From DATFVA01 sp963771705 (lineage in GTDB: Bacteria > Bacteroidota > Ignavibacteria > Ignavibacteriales > Ignavibacteriaceae), in NCBI GenBank assembly GCA_963771705.1, contig CAVYUP010000003.1, positions 62,001 through 126,000 of the forward strand: DNA of 64,000 nt, in the 5' to 3' direction. Every line of letters starts with the position of its first letter. Within the stretch, counting starts at the first letter, position 1. Under the pieces are notes generated by a model that worked only from the letters and a program-made list of their open reading frames with translations, did not search any database and had not been told where the DNA came from. A program made the translations under genes and the position numbers. Positions 54,733 to 62,758 of the stretch are shown one piece after another.

Positions 54733-56535
54733 ATGAAAAAATATATACTAATTTTTATAACATTATTTGCAGGCCTGACATTCGGACAATACACAACACC
54801 GGGCACAGGCGTAACCTGGAATCTGGACAGTTTGGTAGTCTATTCAGGCGGCGTATTAACTGGGGCCTACCCTTCATATCAGCTCAGCGATACTTTAACT
54901 GTCTCATCAAACGATGAGGTAGATATTGAAGCAGGCTCAGTTATAAATTGTACTCAGTCTGGTTCAGGTTTTAATGTAAACGGTATACTTAATGTATCAG
55001 GAACTGAAACAGATTCTGTAAAGTTCACATCCGATATTCATGATTCAACCGGAGCTTATTTTGGAATATTGTTCAATGCTTCTTCGGGCAGCACAGGAAT
55101 AATTCAGTACGCGGTAATTGAGTATGCTTATTATGGTGTAAGGTGTATCGATGCCAGTCCCTCCGTTAGCAGCTCTCATATTTATAAGTGCGATCGGGGA
55201 ATCCAGCTCAGCGCGTCTGATGCCCAAATTCTGAACAACCGCATTGAAAGGAGCTATGAATACGGTGTTCTTATAAATCTCGGCTCGAATCCATTAATTG
55301 AAGGTAATATCATTGCCAATAATAATACCCAGGCTGTCTCGGCAAAAAACCAGGTGAGCATCGGTCTTCAGGGAAATAATTCTCCTGTCATTAGGAATAA
55401 TGAAATTTACGGGGGATCGGGACAGGTTACTGGAGGAATAAGTCTCTGGGTAAACGGTTCATCAAGCTATTCTAACATGTTATGCGAAGGAAACATTATT
55501 CATGATAATAGTTTCGGTATTACTCTTTACAGCACAACCAGCGGAATCGTTAATGCGGTTGTAAAAAATAATGAGATCTATAATAATAATACTAATCCTA
55601 ATATGCTTGTTTCCGGAAGCGGTATAAATGTAAACGGCAGCCAGTTTAATGCCCCTCTCATTACAAAAAATACTATCTATGGAAATTGGTGGGGGATTAC
55701 CATACAGAATGGAACGACGGTCCAGGCAGGACCTGATCCAAATATCGGTAATGTTGAAAATGCTGATACTACGGATGACGGACTTAATATTATTTATAAT
55801 AATATCCAGGGAAGTAATGTTTATGATCTGTATAATAACTGCACCAATGACATAATGGCTCAGAACAATGACTGGGGAGTTTACGATTCAACCCTAATTG
55901 AGGATCATATTTTTCATAAGGTAGATGATACTACTCATGGTCTGGTTGTATTTATGCCGTTTTCTCCTGCGCTCCCTGTTGAACTAACAAATTTCACTGC
56001 CGGTATAAATGGAAAAACAGTTGAACTGAAGTGGGAAACAGGAACGGAGACAAATAATAAGGGATTTGAAATAGAGAAAAGATCGGCTGCCGAAAAGACC
56101 TGGTCGGTGCTCGGTTTTGTAAAGGGTCAGGGAAACTCAACCCGGCCGGTTAAGTATTCCTTTGCAGATCAGCTGAATAACCCGGGTGAGTATTCTTACA
56201 GATTAAAACAGTTTGATTTCGATGGATCTTCACACTTAAGCAGGACCTTAAGCGTAAGTTATAATCCGGACTTAACCTTCACTCTGGAACAGAATTATCC
56301 TAATCCTTTTAACCCTTCGACATTTATAAATTACCAGACCTCCGAAACGGGACATGTAAGAATCAGCGTATTTAATACACTGGGTCAAAAGGTTGCTGAA
56401 CTGGTCAACGGAATGCAGCCCGCGGGAAATTATAAAGTAAGATTCGACGGAGCTAACCTGGCTAGCGGTATTTATTTATACAAACTTGAAGTAAATGAAA
56501 TGTCATCGGTCAGGAAAATGATTTTACTAAAGTAA
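54733..56535 (+). CDS. Secreted right-handed beta-helix protein with type IX sorting domain
   Basis: This is a 600-residue exported protein with a signal peptide (about 1-18). The part from about 60 to 400 has repeated Asn/Ile-rich turns (IEGNIIANN, IRNNEIYGG, CEGNIIHDN, VKNNEIYNN) that form a parallel beta helix as in pectate lyase-like proteins. An immunoglobulin-like linker (about 412-500, LPVELTNFTAG) follows, then a C-terminal sorting domain from about 516 (EQNYPNPFNPST) ending SSVRKMILLK. No catalytic residues could be assigned; polysaccharide binding or cleavage is possible. It lies 23 bp after the amylase gene and ends in a strong terminator, so the two form one unit. Confidence 0.88.
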   Translation: MKKYILIFITLFAGLTFGQYTTPGTGVTWNLDSLVVYSGGVLTGAYPSYQLSDTLTVSSNDEVDIEAGSVINCTQSGSGFNVNGILNVSGTETDSVKFTSDIHDSTGAYFGILFNASSGSTGIIQYAVIEYAYYGVRCIDASPSVSSSHIYKCDRGIQLSASDAQILNNRIERSYEYGVLINLGSNPLIEGNIIANNNTQAVSAKNQVSIGLQGNNSPVIRNNEIYGGSGQVTGGISLWVNGSSSYSNMLCEGNIIHDNSFGITLYSTTSGIVNAVVKNNEIYNNNTNPNMLVSGSGINVNGSQFNAPLITKNTIYGNWWGITIQNGTTVQAGPDPNIGNVENADTTDDGLNIIYNNIQGSNVYDLYNNCTNDIMAQNNDWGVYDSTLIEDHIFHKVDDTTHGLVVFMPFSPALPVELTNFTAGINGKTVELKWETGTETNNKGFEIEKRSAAEKTWSVLGFVKGQGNSTRPVKYSFADQLNNPGEYSYRLKQFDFDGSSHLSRTLSVSYNPDLTFTLEQNYPNPFNPSTFINYQTSETGHVRISVFNTLGQKVAELVNGMQPAGNYKVRFDGANLASGIYLYKLEVNEMSSVRKMILLK

Positions 56536-56574
56536 GATAACAATCTGCGGCAGGGGTAATACACAAAATAATTT

Positions 56575-56623
56575 GAGGCTGTCTTAAATCTGTTATTATA
56601 GGTTTTAAGACAGCCTCTTTTTT
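56575..56623 (+). terminator. Rho-independent terminator after the beta-helix gene
   Basis: A 14-bp perfect stem (GAGGCTGTCTTAAA at 56575-56588 with TTTAAGACAGCCTC at 56604-56617) is followed by six T residues. It lies between the convergent beta-helix gene and the lipoprotein gene. Confidence 0.93.
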
Positions 56624-56630
56624 AAAATCC

Positions 56631-57671
56631 TCAGGGAATATATTCAAGTATATTTGTATTAGAAATCATCTCTTTCTTCGTGCCTTTCTGTCCCTGCGAT
56701 TCCATGTTAAAGGAGGTTGTTACCGATGTATTCAGTTTTGTTTTCTGAACAAGACCTTTAGTAATGTTAAAATAAATTTTGCCGCCTCCCGTCGTTTCCG
56801 GCTGTTTAAATTCATAGTTTATTCCGCGGTCGGTTAGCTTAGTTTTGCCTGTAATCTTCGTATTCAAAGTCGCATCTACATCAGCTATCAAATCGCCGTT
56901 AAGATTTTCTATTCCTGTTATCGTAAAAATTGATGTATTCTGTGCCTGGAAGACCATAAGCTGTGTGGGCGGCTGTTCAATTTTCCAGCTTGAATCATTT
57001 GCCATTTTGTGAACAGGAACTTTTCTGAATACCTGGCCTAACATCGGTTTCAAAAGACTTTCGGTAATATCATTCTTAAGTGAGGTTTTTTCTTCGGCTT
57101 TCAGAGAATCAGCATAACCCTTAAGGTCCAGAAGTTTGTTAACAATTTTGTCGGCACGGTATACGTCAAGTAGTTCACCCAGGTGGGAAACCCTTATATC
57201 AAAGGGATTATTAACAAGAGATTCATACTGAACAAATTTAACCAGGTCAGCGGAATCTTTAGTAACTCCCGATTGGTAGTGGACAGGCTGATCACCGAAG
57301 GTACCGTCAACCTTTATGGAAGAGATAACTGCCTCCATCTCTATTGTACTGTCAGCATCAATTGCAGTAGGAGTAAATTTCAAATTGTATATCATCGTCT
57401 GATCCATTCCCTGGGTCATCGTCGTGTCTTTTGTTGTAATGGTCTGTTCGTCTTTTGAAATGGCTGTTAGTCTGAAGTTATAGGTTTCTCCCTTTTCCAG
57501 CTTATATCTCAGGTAAAATGACTGGTCGGGATTATCAACCGGACTTGCTTTTATATCCGTTGTGTCAAAATTGAACTGATCCTTCTGCCCTTCGGGTTTT
57601 TGTTCGTTCGATTTTTCACCGCACCCGAATAACAGCGCACTGGTTACTAATATTAAGATTAGTTTTTTCAT
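56631..57671 (-). CDS. Lipoprotein of unknown function (DUF6263-like)
   Basis: This is a 346-residue predicted lipoprotein. The signal peptide ends in a lipobox with FGCG around Cys17, followed by a short charged linker. The rest is mostly beta-strand with patterns such as YLRYKLEKGETYNFRL, TMTQGMDQTMIYNLKF and a C-terminal INYEFKQPETTGGGKIYFN, similar to a family of uncharacterised Bacteroidota lipoproteins (DUF6263-type; the match is by pattern only). It follows the NamZ-like gene by 10 bp and is likely co-transcribed with it. Confidence 0.75.
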   Translation of the reverse strand: MKKLILILVTSALLFGCGEKSNEQKPEGQKDQFNFDTTDIKASPVDNPDQSFYLRYKLEKGETYNFRLTAISKDEQTITTKDTTMTQGMDQTMIYNLKFTPTAIDADSTIEMEAVISSIKVDGTFGDQPVHYQSGVTKDSADLVKFVQYESLVNNPFDIRVSHLGELLDVYRADKIVNKLLDLKGYADSLKAEEKTSLKNDITESLLKPMLGQVFRKVPVHKMANDSSWKIEQPPTQLMVFQAQNTSIFTITGIENLNGDLIADVDATLNTKITGKTKLTDRGINYEFKQPETTGGGKIYFNITKGLVQKTKLNTSVTTSFNMESQGQKGTKKEMISNTNILEYIP

Positions 57672-57681
57672 TTAGTTTCCT

Positions 57682-58935
57682 TTAGTAAAGTAAATATTTA
57701 GTTCTGATTTTTAAAAATTTATTTAGCCCAGTCTCCCATGAATTAATAATTTCATCGGGGGTTTTATTCATAAGGAGCATCTCGCGGGTGTGGCTTTCTC
57801 CCATTAATTTATCGAAAACAGCAGTATTAAATTTAAACCTTTCAGGATAAAGTTTGTGTAATGCATATAGGAGCTGCATACTGAAAACCAATGGCTTGAG
57901 TTCGTCCTCATTTGTAACATTTAATAAAATTCCATCGCATAAAATACCTTGGTATTTCGGGTTTTCAGCTTTTCGGGGTATCGAAAGGGGAGTATAGCTT
58001 ACAGGTTTAATAGAAATACCTTCATGCTGAAAATGATTCAGCTCATTTATCAAATCTGTTGATTTTATGAAGGGAGCTCCTATTTGTTTGAAAGGTTTAT
58101 CTGTCCCGCGTCCTTCAGAAATGTTAGTCCCCTCCAGGAAAGCCGTAGCGGGATAAATTAAAGCCGTTTCAAAGTCCGGAATATTAGGTGAGGGATTTAT
58201 CCACTTCAGGTTATAATCGTTAAAAAAGCTATGTCTGTTCCAGTTCTTCATTTTTAAAACCTGCACCCGGGGGTTTGACGAGAGCATACCCTCGCCAGAA
58301 AACAATCCGGCAAGTTCACCCGAAGTCATTCCGTAAATTACCGGTATTGGAGCTATCCCTACGAAAGATTGAAAATCGGGTTCAAGTACAGGACCTTCCA
58401 CAGGGATTCCTGCGATAGGATTTGGTCTGTCCAGAATAATTAAAGGGATATTATTTTCTCCGGCTGCCTGCATTATATAAAACAAAGTTGAAATGTAAGT
58501 ATAGAACCTGGTCCCGACATCCTGAAGGTCGAATAAAATGAGATCGATGTTTTGCAGCATTTCAGGAGAAGGTTTTTTATTCTTTCCATACAATGAATAA
58601 AAAGTAATTGATCCGAAAGATGAATCGTATATTGTTTTTCCTGCGGAAGCATCAATATTATAACCATGCTCAGGAGTAAAAACAACATCGACTTTTACGT
58701 TTTCTATTTTTAGAAGTGTATCGAGCAGGGGAGTACCGTCGGGGAGAATACTCGCTTTATTAGCTGCTACTGCAAGATGTTTTCCTCTGATAATTTCCAG
58801 GTTTGATTTTAATAGCAGTTCGTCTCCAAACATAAGCCGTGGATCAGGTTTTTCAGCACTCACCGGCTTACGGGATTCACAAGCCTGCAGCGGAAGAAGC
58901 AGCAGAATGAATATGTAATACTTCAGTTTATCCAT
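57682..58935 (-). CDS. DUF1343 / NamZ-like lipoprotein (predicted exo-N-acetylmuramidase)
   Basis: This family includes NamZ, which removes terminal N-acetylmuramic acid during peptidoglycan recycling. From the ATG at 58935 the product has 417 residues with a lipoprotein signal (LPLQAC). The N-terminal part has LAVAANKASILPDG, VVFTPEHGYNIDA, LILFDLQDVGTRFYTYISTL and ILDRPNPIAG, all typical of the family. The frame runs further upstream to 58977, but that region is the terminator of ndk, so the later start is better. The distance from the terminator T run to the ATG is only about 4 bp, leaving no normal leader. Confidence 0.87.
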   Translation of the reverse strand: MDKLKYYIFILLLLPLQACESRKPVSAEKPDPRLMFGDELLLKSNLEIIRGKHLAVAANKASILPDGTPLLDTLLKIENVKVDVVFTPEHGYNIDASAGKTIYDSSFGSITFYSLYGKNKKPSPEMLQNIDLILFDLQDVGTRFYTYISTLFYIMQAAGENNIPLIILDRPNPIAGIPVEGPVLEPDFQSFVGIAPIPVIYGMTSGELAGLFSGEGMLSSNPRVQVLKMKNWNRHSFFNDYNLKWINPSPNIPDFETALIYPATAFLEGTNISEGRGTDKPFKQIGAPFIKSTDLINELNHFQHEGISIKPVSYTPLSIPRKAENPKYQGILCDGILLNVTNEDELKPLVFSMQLLYALHKLYPERFKFNTAVFDKLMGESHTREMLLMNKTPDEIINSWETGLNKFLKIRTKYLLY

Positions 58936-58939
58936 TAAC

Positions 58940-58982
58940 AAAAAGAGGTTGTCTAAAAGCAAGGCTTTGTAAGACAACCTCT
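58940..58982 (-). terminator. Rho-independent terminator after ndk (minus strand)
   Basis: On the minus strand AGAGGTTGTCT (58982-58972) pairs with AGACAACCTCT (58954-58944), followed by a run of T residues. The stem has 11 bp. It ends just before the start codon of the NamZ-like gene. Confidence 0.88.
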
Positions 58983-59005
58983 GTTATAATGCAAATTATA
59001 TAATC

Positions 59006-59437
59006 TTAGTTTTCGTAATTATCCAGCAGTTCATTTCTTGAGAAGAAATGAAGAATTTCCTTTGCGGCATTTTCATCTGAATCTGAACCATGAACAGCAT
59101 TCTCTGCTTTACTGGCTGCGTAGAGTTTCCTTATAGTACCTTCCTCTGCTTCTGCGGGATCGGTAGCGCCTATAAGTTTCCTGAAATCAGCTACAGCATT
59201 TTCCTTCTCCAGTGCAATTGGTATACAAGGACCCGAAGTCATGTAATCTACCAGCTCTCTGTAAAAGGGACGCTCTTTGTGAATCTCATAGAATCCTTCT
59301 GCAGAGCTTTTTGAAAGGTTTATCATTTTCATAGCTTTTATTTTGAACCCCGCTTCAGTAATCTTTGCGATTATCTGTCCTATATATTCTTTTTTAACCG
59401 AGTCGGGTTTAAGTATTGCTAAAGTTCTGTTGCTCAA
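59006..59437 (-). CDS. ndk: Nucleoside-diphosphate kinase
   Basis: Ndk keeps nucleoside triphosphate pools balanced by ping-pong phosphate transfer. The 143-residue protein has TLAILKPDSVKK, the Kpn-loop region, and the catalytic His116 in NAVHGSDSDENA. Length is standard for the hexameric enzymes. It lies 24 bp downstream of sucD on the same strand and ends in a strong terminator, so the two probably form an operon. Confidence 0.97.
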   Translation of the reverse strand: MSNRTLAILKPDSVKKEYIGQIIAKITEAGFKIKAMKMINLSKSSAEGFYEIHKERPFYRELVDYMTSGPCIPIALEKENAVADFRKLIGATDPAEAEEGTIRKLYAASKAENAVHGSDSDENAAKEILHFFSRNELLDNYEN

Positions 59438-59461
59438 GTTTTTCTCCTGATTGATATCTGA

Positions 59462-60472
59462 TTATAATTTATGTTTTCCTGTACCTTTAATAATTTTTTT
59501 AGTTTTTTTTGCCGTCGAAACCGAAGTTTTTTTAGATGCGGATTTTGCAGTCTTTGTCTGCTTTTTAGCAGGTTTCTTTCTGGACGTTTTCTTCGCTCCA
59601 GAACTTTCCAGAGCTTTAAGCATTGTATTTCCGATCTCTGCCGGACTTTCAGCAACCTTTATTCCTGCTTTTTTCATAGCATTTATTTTTTCAACCGCTG
59701 TGCCTTTACCGCCGGAAATGATAGCGCCTGCGTGTCCCATCCTTCTTCCCGGAGGTGCAGTTCTTCCAGCTATGAACCCGACAACAGGTTTTGAAACGTT
59801 CTTTTTGATATAGGCCGCAGCTTCTTCTTCTGCTGTCCCGCCGATTTCACCAATCATCACTATTCCCTCTGTCTGCGGGTCATCATTAAACATTTTAATA
59901 ATATCGAGAAAACGGGACCCAATAACAGGATCACCGCCAATGCCCACACAGGTTGATTGACCTAGTTTGACGTCTGTCAGCTGTTTAACAGCTTCATAGG
60001 TTAAGGTTCCGCTGCGGGAAACAACCCCGATCTTTCCTTTTTTATGAATAAAACCAGGCATGATTCCAACCTTTGCCTGCCCCGGAGAAATAACTCCCGG
60101 ACAGTTGGGTCCTACCAGAACAACGTCTTTATCCTTTATTGCGTTATAAACTTTAACCATATCCCTGGCAGGTATTCCTTCAGTAATACAAATGATTACT
60201 TTGATACCTGAGTTTGCGGCTTCAAGAATTGCATCGGCTGCGAAAGCCGGCGGTACAAAAATAACAGAAGTATTTGCTTTCTGTTCCTTTACTGCATCCG
60301 CCACGGTGTTGTAAACCGGTACTCCTTCGAACTCTGTTCCGCCTTTACCGGGGGTTACACCGGCAACTACTTTTGTTCCATACTCAATCATTTGTTGTGA
60401 ATGGAATGATCCTTCACCGCCTGTAATTCCCTGAACCACAAGTCTTGTTTTGTTATTTACCAGAATACTCAT
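59462..60472 (-). CDS. sucD: Succinyl-CoA ligase alpha subunit with lysine-rich C-terminal tail
   Basis: SucD makes succinate and ATP or GTP from succinyl-CoA in the citric-acid cycle. Residues 1-290 match the family: GITGGEGSFHSQQM, the CoA-binding VTPGKGG, SRSGTLTYEA, and the phosphohistidine His247 in RRMGHAGAI. After the normal end near residue 290 comes a tail of 46 residues with 17 lysines, one arginine and no acidic residues (KKTSRKKPAKKQTKTAKS...), like histone H1-type or HBsu-like tails. The tail has the same reading frame and an ordinary stop. No sucC is visible in the window. Confidence 0.95.
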   Translation of the reverse strand: MSILVNNKTRLVVQGITGGEGSFHSQQMIEYGTKVVAGVTPGKGGTEFEGVPVYNTVADAVKEQKANTSVIFVPPAFAADAILEAANSGIKVIICITEGIPARDMVKVYNAIKDKDVVLVGPNCPGVISPGQAKVGIMPGFIHKKGKIGVVSRSGTLTYEAVKQLTDVKLGQSTCVGIGGDPVIGSRFLDIIKMFNDDPQTEGIVMIGEIGGTAEEEAAAYIKKNVSKPVVGFIAGRTAPPGRRMGHAGAIISGGKGTAVEKINAMKKAGIKVAESPAEIGNTMLKALESSGAKKTSRKKPAKKQTKTAKSASKKTSVSTAKKTKKIIKGTGKHKL

Positions 60473-60510
60473 AGGAAGTCCTGTTAATACTTTTAAAGAA
60501 ATGTTATCTC

Positions 60511-60518
60511 CAAAGATA
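60511..60518 (-). promoter_or_regulatory. Candidate -7 box for sucD-ndk
   Basis: On the minus strand TATCTTTG (60518-60511) fits TAnnTTTG and lies about 39 bp before the sucD ATG. A TTG at the proper -33 distance is not evident, so this is tentative. Confidence 0.35.
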
Positions 60519-60557
60519 AAAAAAAGGGAGGATAATTCCTTAACCGATGGGCTGCAA

Positions 60558-61238
60558 TTATATGGTATTATTCCTGTCAGGTACCCCTGAAGGAATCCTC
60601 TTTCTGTCCAGCCAGTAAGAAATCAGTATTACAAGGATCACGGAAAGGAGTGCAGAGCCTGCTACTTCATTCCCGTTCTGCGGCAGGGGACTTAATACCT
60701 GCGATACAAAAGCAGCTGTAATAAGTACAGCCGAAAATATATACATCCCGTATTTTCCTCCGAACCCTGTACCATGTGTTTCATGCAGGTAAATGAAAAG
60801 ACCGGCCAGGTAGATAGCCAATTCAACAAAAAGAGCAATATATATATGATTCCACAACCCCAATCCTAACATAGCCGAATTACTACCGAAAATGGACAGT
60901 TCAGGGGTATGAACAATAACGTCAAAGAAATAATGAGAGAAAACACCCGCCCCGAGCAGAAGGGCAGTTACCTGTCTTTTTGTAATGATTACCGCGGCTG
61001 CATATACGAACAGGCTCCATACCGCCGTTGCAGCCAGGCTGTGAGAGTAGGGAAAGTAAAATTTAAGATAGTGAAGGTTTTCAAAACCAGCAGGAACTAT
61101 TACCTTTTCGAACCCCAGAAGAACAAAGATCCAGAGAAGCAGATCGGTGAAAAGAACAGATACGAAAAACCAGGCCAGATTGGTTTTCTTATCAAATTTT
61201 CTCATTGCCAGGCCGGCCCCGAGATGACCTATAAACAT
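60558..61238 (-). CDS. Integral membrane protein, predicted metal-dependent hydrolase (DUF457/YdjM-like)
   Basis: This 226-residue product has about six hydrophobic segments. The first part MFIGHLGAGLAMRKF has a histidine at the start of the first membrane segment. FTDLLLWIFVL, PYSHSLAATAVW and FSHYFFDVIVHTPEL supply more His and Asp residues spaced as in membrane-bound YdjM/DUF457 metal hydrolases. Real activity of this family is not established. It stands alone, with an 85-bp gap on the sucD side and 110 bp on the tatA side. Confidence 0.72.
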   Translation of the reverse strand: MFIGHLGAGLAMRKFDKKTNLAWFFVSVLFTDLLLWIFVLLGFEKVIVPAGFENLHYLKFYFPYSHSLAATAVWSLFVYAAAVIITKRQVTALLLGAGVFSHYFFDVIVHTPELSIFGSNSAMLGLGLWNHIYIALFVELAIYLAGLFIYLHETHGTGFGGKYGMYIFSAVLITAAFVSQVLSPLPQNGNEVAGSALLSVILVILISYWLDRKRIPSGVPDRNNTI

Positions 61239-61348
61239 TCGCTATTTGATTTTCAGGTTTAGAAATTGTTTACAGGGAATAAGTTCCCCTGCTTCGTTGT
61301 AATGAAGCCTGAAAGATTTAAGAAATTCAGGGGTCAGGTGACTGATTG

Positions 61349-61552
61349 TCAGCTGATCTTCTTCGTATCGTGTTTTGTTAAATCATCATCGGTGATCGTA
61401 ATTTCCTTCTTCAAATCGTTTACCCCCTTCTTGAACTCACTTATGCCTTTTCCCAGACTTTTGGCTATTTCAGGAATTTTCTTCCCTCCGAAAAGAAGAA
61501 GAACAACGAACATAATTATCAGTAACTCGCCCATACCTAAATTTTCAAACAT
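61349..61552 (-). CDS. tatA: Twin-arginine translocase TatA-type subunit (second of two)
   Basis: TatA proteins oligomerise to form the passage of the Tat export system in the cytoplasmic membrane. The 67 residues have a short N-terminal hydrophobic helix (MFENLGMGELLIIMFVVLLL), the hinge FGGKKIPEIAKSLGKGI and an amphipathic helix with EFKKGV, then a charged tail. A close paralogue lies 20 bp upstream. No tatC is visible in the window. Confidence 0.92.
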   Translation of the reverse strand: MFENLGMGELLIIMFVVLLLFGGKKIPEIAKSLGKGISEFKKGVNDLKKEITITDDDLTKHDTKKIS

Positions 61553-61572
61553 AACTAACCTCGCTTAACCTT

Positions 61573-61773
61573 TTAGTCCTTCTTTGACTCAGTTTTTTTT
61601 GATTCAGTATCAGAATTTTTTATTTCATCCTCAACATCTTTAAGGCCCTTCTTAAACTCGCTCATACCTTTTCCAATACCTCTGGCAAGTTCAGGAATTT
61701 TTTTGGCACCAAACAGAATCAGAATAACCAGCAGAATGAGAATTATTTCTCCGGCACCTAAGTTTCCAAACAT
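61573..61773 (-). CDS. tatA: Twin-arginine translocase TatA-type subunit (first of two)
   Basis: This is the 66-residue upstream copy of the TatA pair. It has a membrane helix after MFGNLGAGEIILILLVILIL, the hinge FGAKKIPELARGIGKGM, SEFKKGLKDVEDEI and a lysine/serine-rich end. It differs enough from the second copy to suggest they are not a recent duplication; one may act as TatB or work with a different partner. It starts 10 bp after purQ on the same strand. Confidence 0.92.
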   Translation of the reverse strand: MFGNLGAGEIILILLVILILFGAKKIPELARGIGKGMSEFKKGLKDVEDEIKNSDTESKKTESKKD

Positions 61774-61783
61774 TTTATCACCT

Positions 61784-62482
61784 TTAATTAAAAACGTTAT
61801 TTAAAATTGACCTGAATATAAGCTGTCCGTCGGTTTTGCCTAATACAGGATCACAGCTTCGTTCAGGATGCGGCATCATACCAAGAACATTTCCCTGTCT
61901 GTTAATAATGCCCGCTATATTCCTGACAGATCCGTTTGGATTATATATCTCGTCAATAATCCTCTCAGGAGAGGAATACCTGAAGACAATCTGATTATTT
62001 TCTTCGAGCGAGTCCAGGGTACGTTCATCAGCAAAGTAATTGCCTTCACCATGCGCGACAGGAATTTTAAGAACTTTATCTGAATCTATATCTTTAGTAA
62101 AGATCGTATTATCATTTGTCACAGAAAGATACACATCTTTACAAACAAATTGTAGCGATTTATTCTTCAACATCACACCTGGAAGCAGTCCGGCTTCAAG
62201 CAGGATCTGGAAGCCGTTGCAGATTCCAATTACGATGCCTCCGTTATTAGCAAAATCGATCACATCGTTCATTATTGGGGAGAATCGCGCAATTGCGCCC
62301 GTACGCAGGTAGTCGCCGTAAGAAAAACCGCCGGGCAGGATAATAATATCGGAATTCTGCAGGCCGGTGTCTTTATGCCATAAAAATTTGGTTTCACAAT
62401 CAAGGATTTTTTTGAATGCATAATATGCATCGTGATCGCAGTTTGAGCCGGGGAAAACAACAACCCCAATCTTCGGTTTCAT
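61784..62482 (-). CDS. purQ: Phosphoribosylformylglycinamidine synthase, glutaminase subunit
   Basis: PurQ supplies ammonia for step 4 of purine synthesis. From the ATG at 62482 the protein has 232 residues, a class I glutamine amidotransferase. The nucleophile is Cys88 in GICNGFQILLEAG, PGGFSYGDYLR is the oxyanion side, and MMPHPERS contains the His and Glu of the triad. The start is linked to the purS stop (TGATG), so the two are translationally coupled. PurL is not seen in the window. Confidence 0.95.
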   Translation of the reverse strand: MKPKIGVVVFPGSNCDHDAYYAFKKILDCETKFLWHKDTGLQNSDIIILPGGFSYGDYLRTGAIARFSPIMNDVIDFANNGGIVIGICNGFQILLEAGLLPGVMLKNKSLQFVCKDVYLSVTNDNTIFTKDIDSDKVLKIPVAHGEGNYFADERTLDSLEENNQIVFRYSSPERIIDEIYNPNGSVRNIAGIINRQGNVLGMMPHPERSCDPVLGKTDGQLIFRSILNNVFN

Positions 62483-62730
62483 CAAAGTTCTTCCAGAGTG
62501 AATTCGTAATCTTCCATAATGGGATTAGCCAGAAGCTTGCTGCAGTATTCATTGACCTCTTTTTCGGCCGCTTTTCTGTCCCCGGAATCTACAGAGAACT
62601 CGATATACTTGTTTATTCTGGTATTCCTGATATTGTTCATACCAAGCAGAATTGCTCCTTTTTCAACTGCTTTTCCCTGGGGATCAAGAATTGAGGGGCG
62701 TCGCTTTATCAGAACGGTTGCTTTAAACAC
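62482..62730 (-). CDS. purS: Phosphoribosylformylglycinamidine synthase subunit PurS
   Basis: PurS bridges PurL and PurQ in the three-part enzyme of step 4 of purine synthesis. The 82-residue product has FKATVLIKRRPSILDPQGKAV at the N-terminus, GMNNIRNTRINKYIEF in the middle and LLANPIMEDYEFTLEEL at the end. It is followed directly by purQ. 28 bp separate it from pssA upstream on the same strand. Confidence 0.95.
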   Translation of the reverse strand: MFKATVLIKRRPSILDPQGKAVEKGAILLGMNNIRNTRINKYIEFSVDSGDRKAAEKEVNEYCSKLLANPIMEDYEFTLEEL

Positions 62731-62758
62731 TTTCCAACTCTTTTATTAAGAAATACTG

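Noticed and set aside
59451..59813. Hydrophobic frame opposite the sucD tail
   Set aside because: The apparent membrane-like composition comes from complementing lysine codons; it is a shadow of sucD.
62482..62485. TTG start for purQ at 62485
   Set aside because: The ATG at 62482 is directly coupled to the purS stop as TGATG and gives the usual N-terminus.
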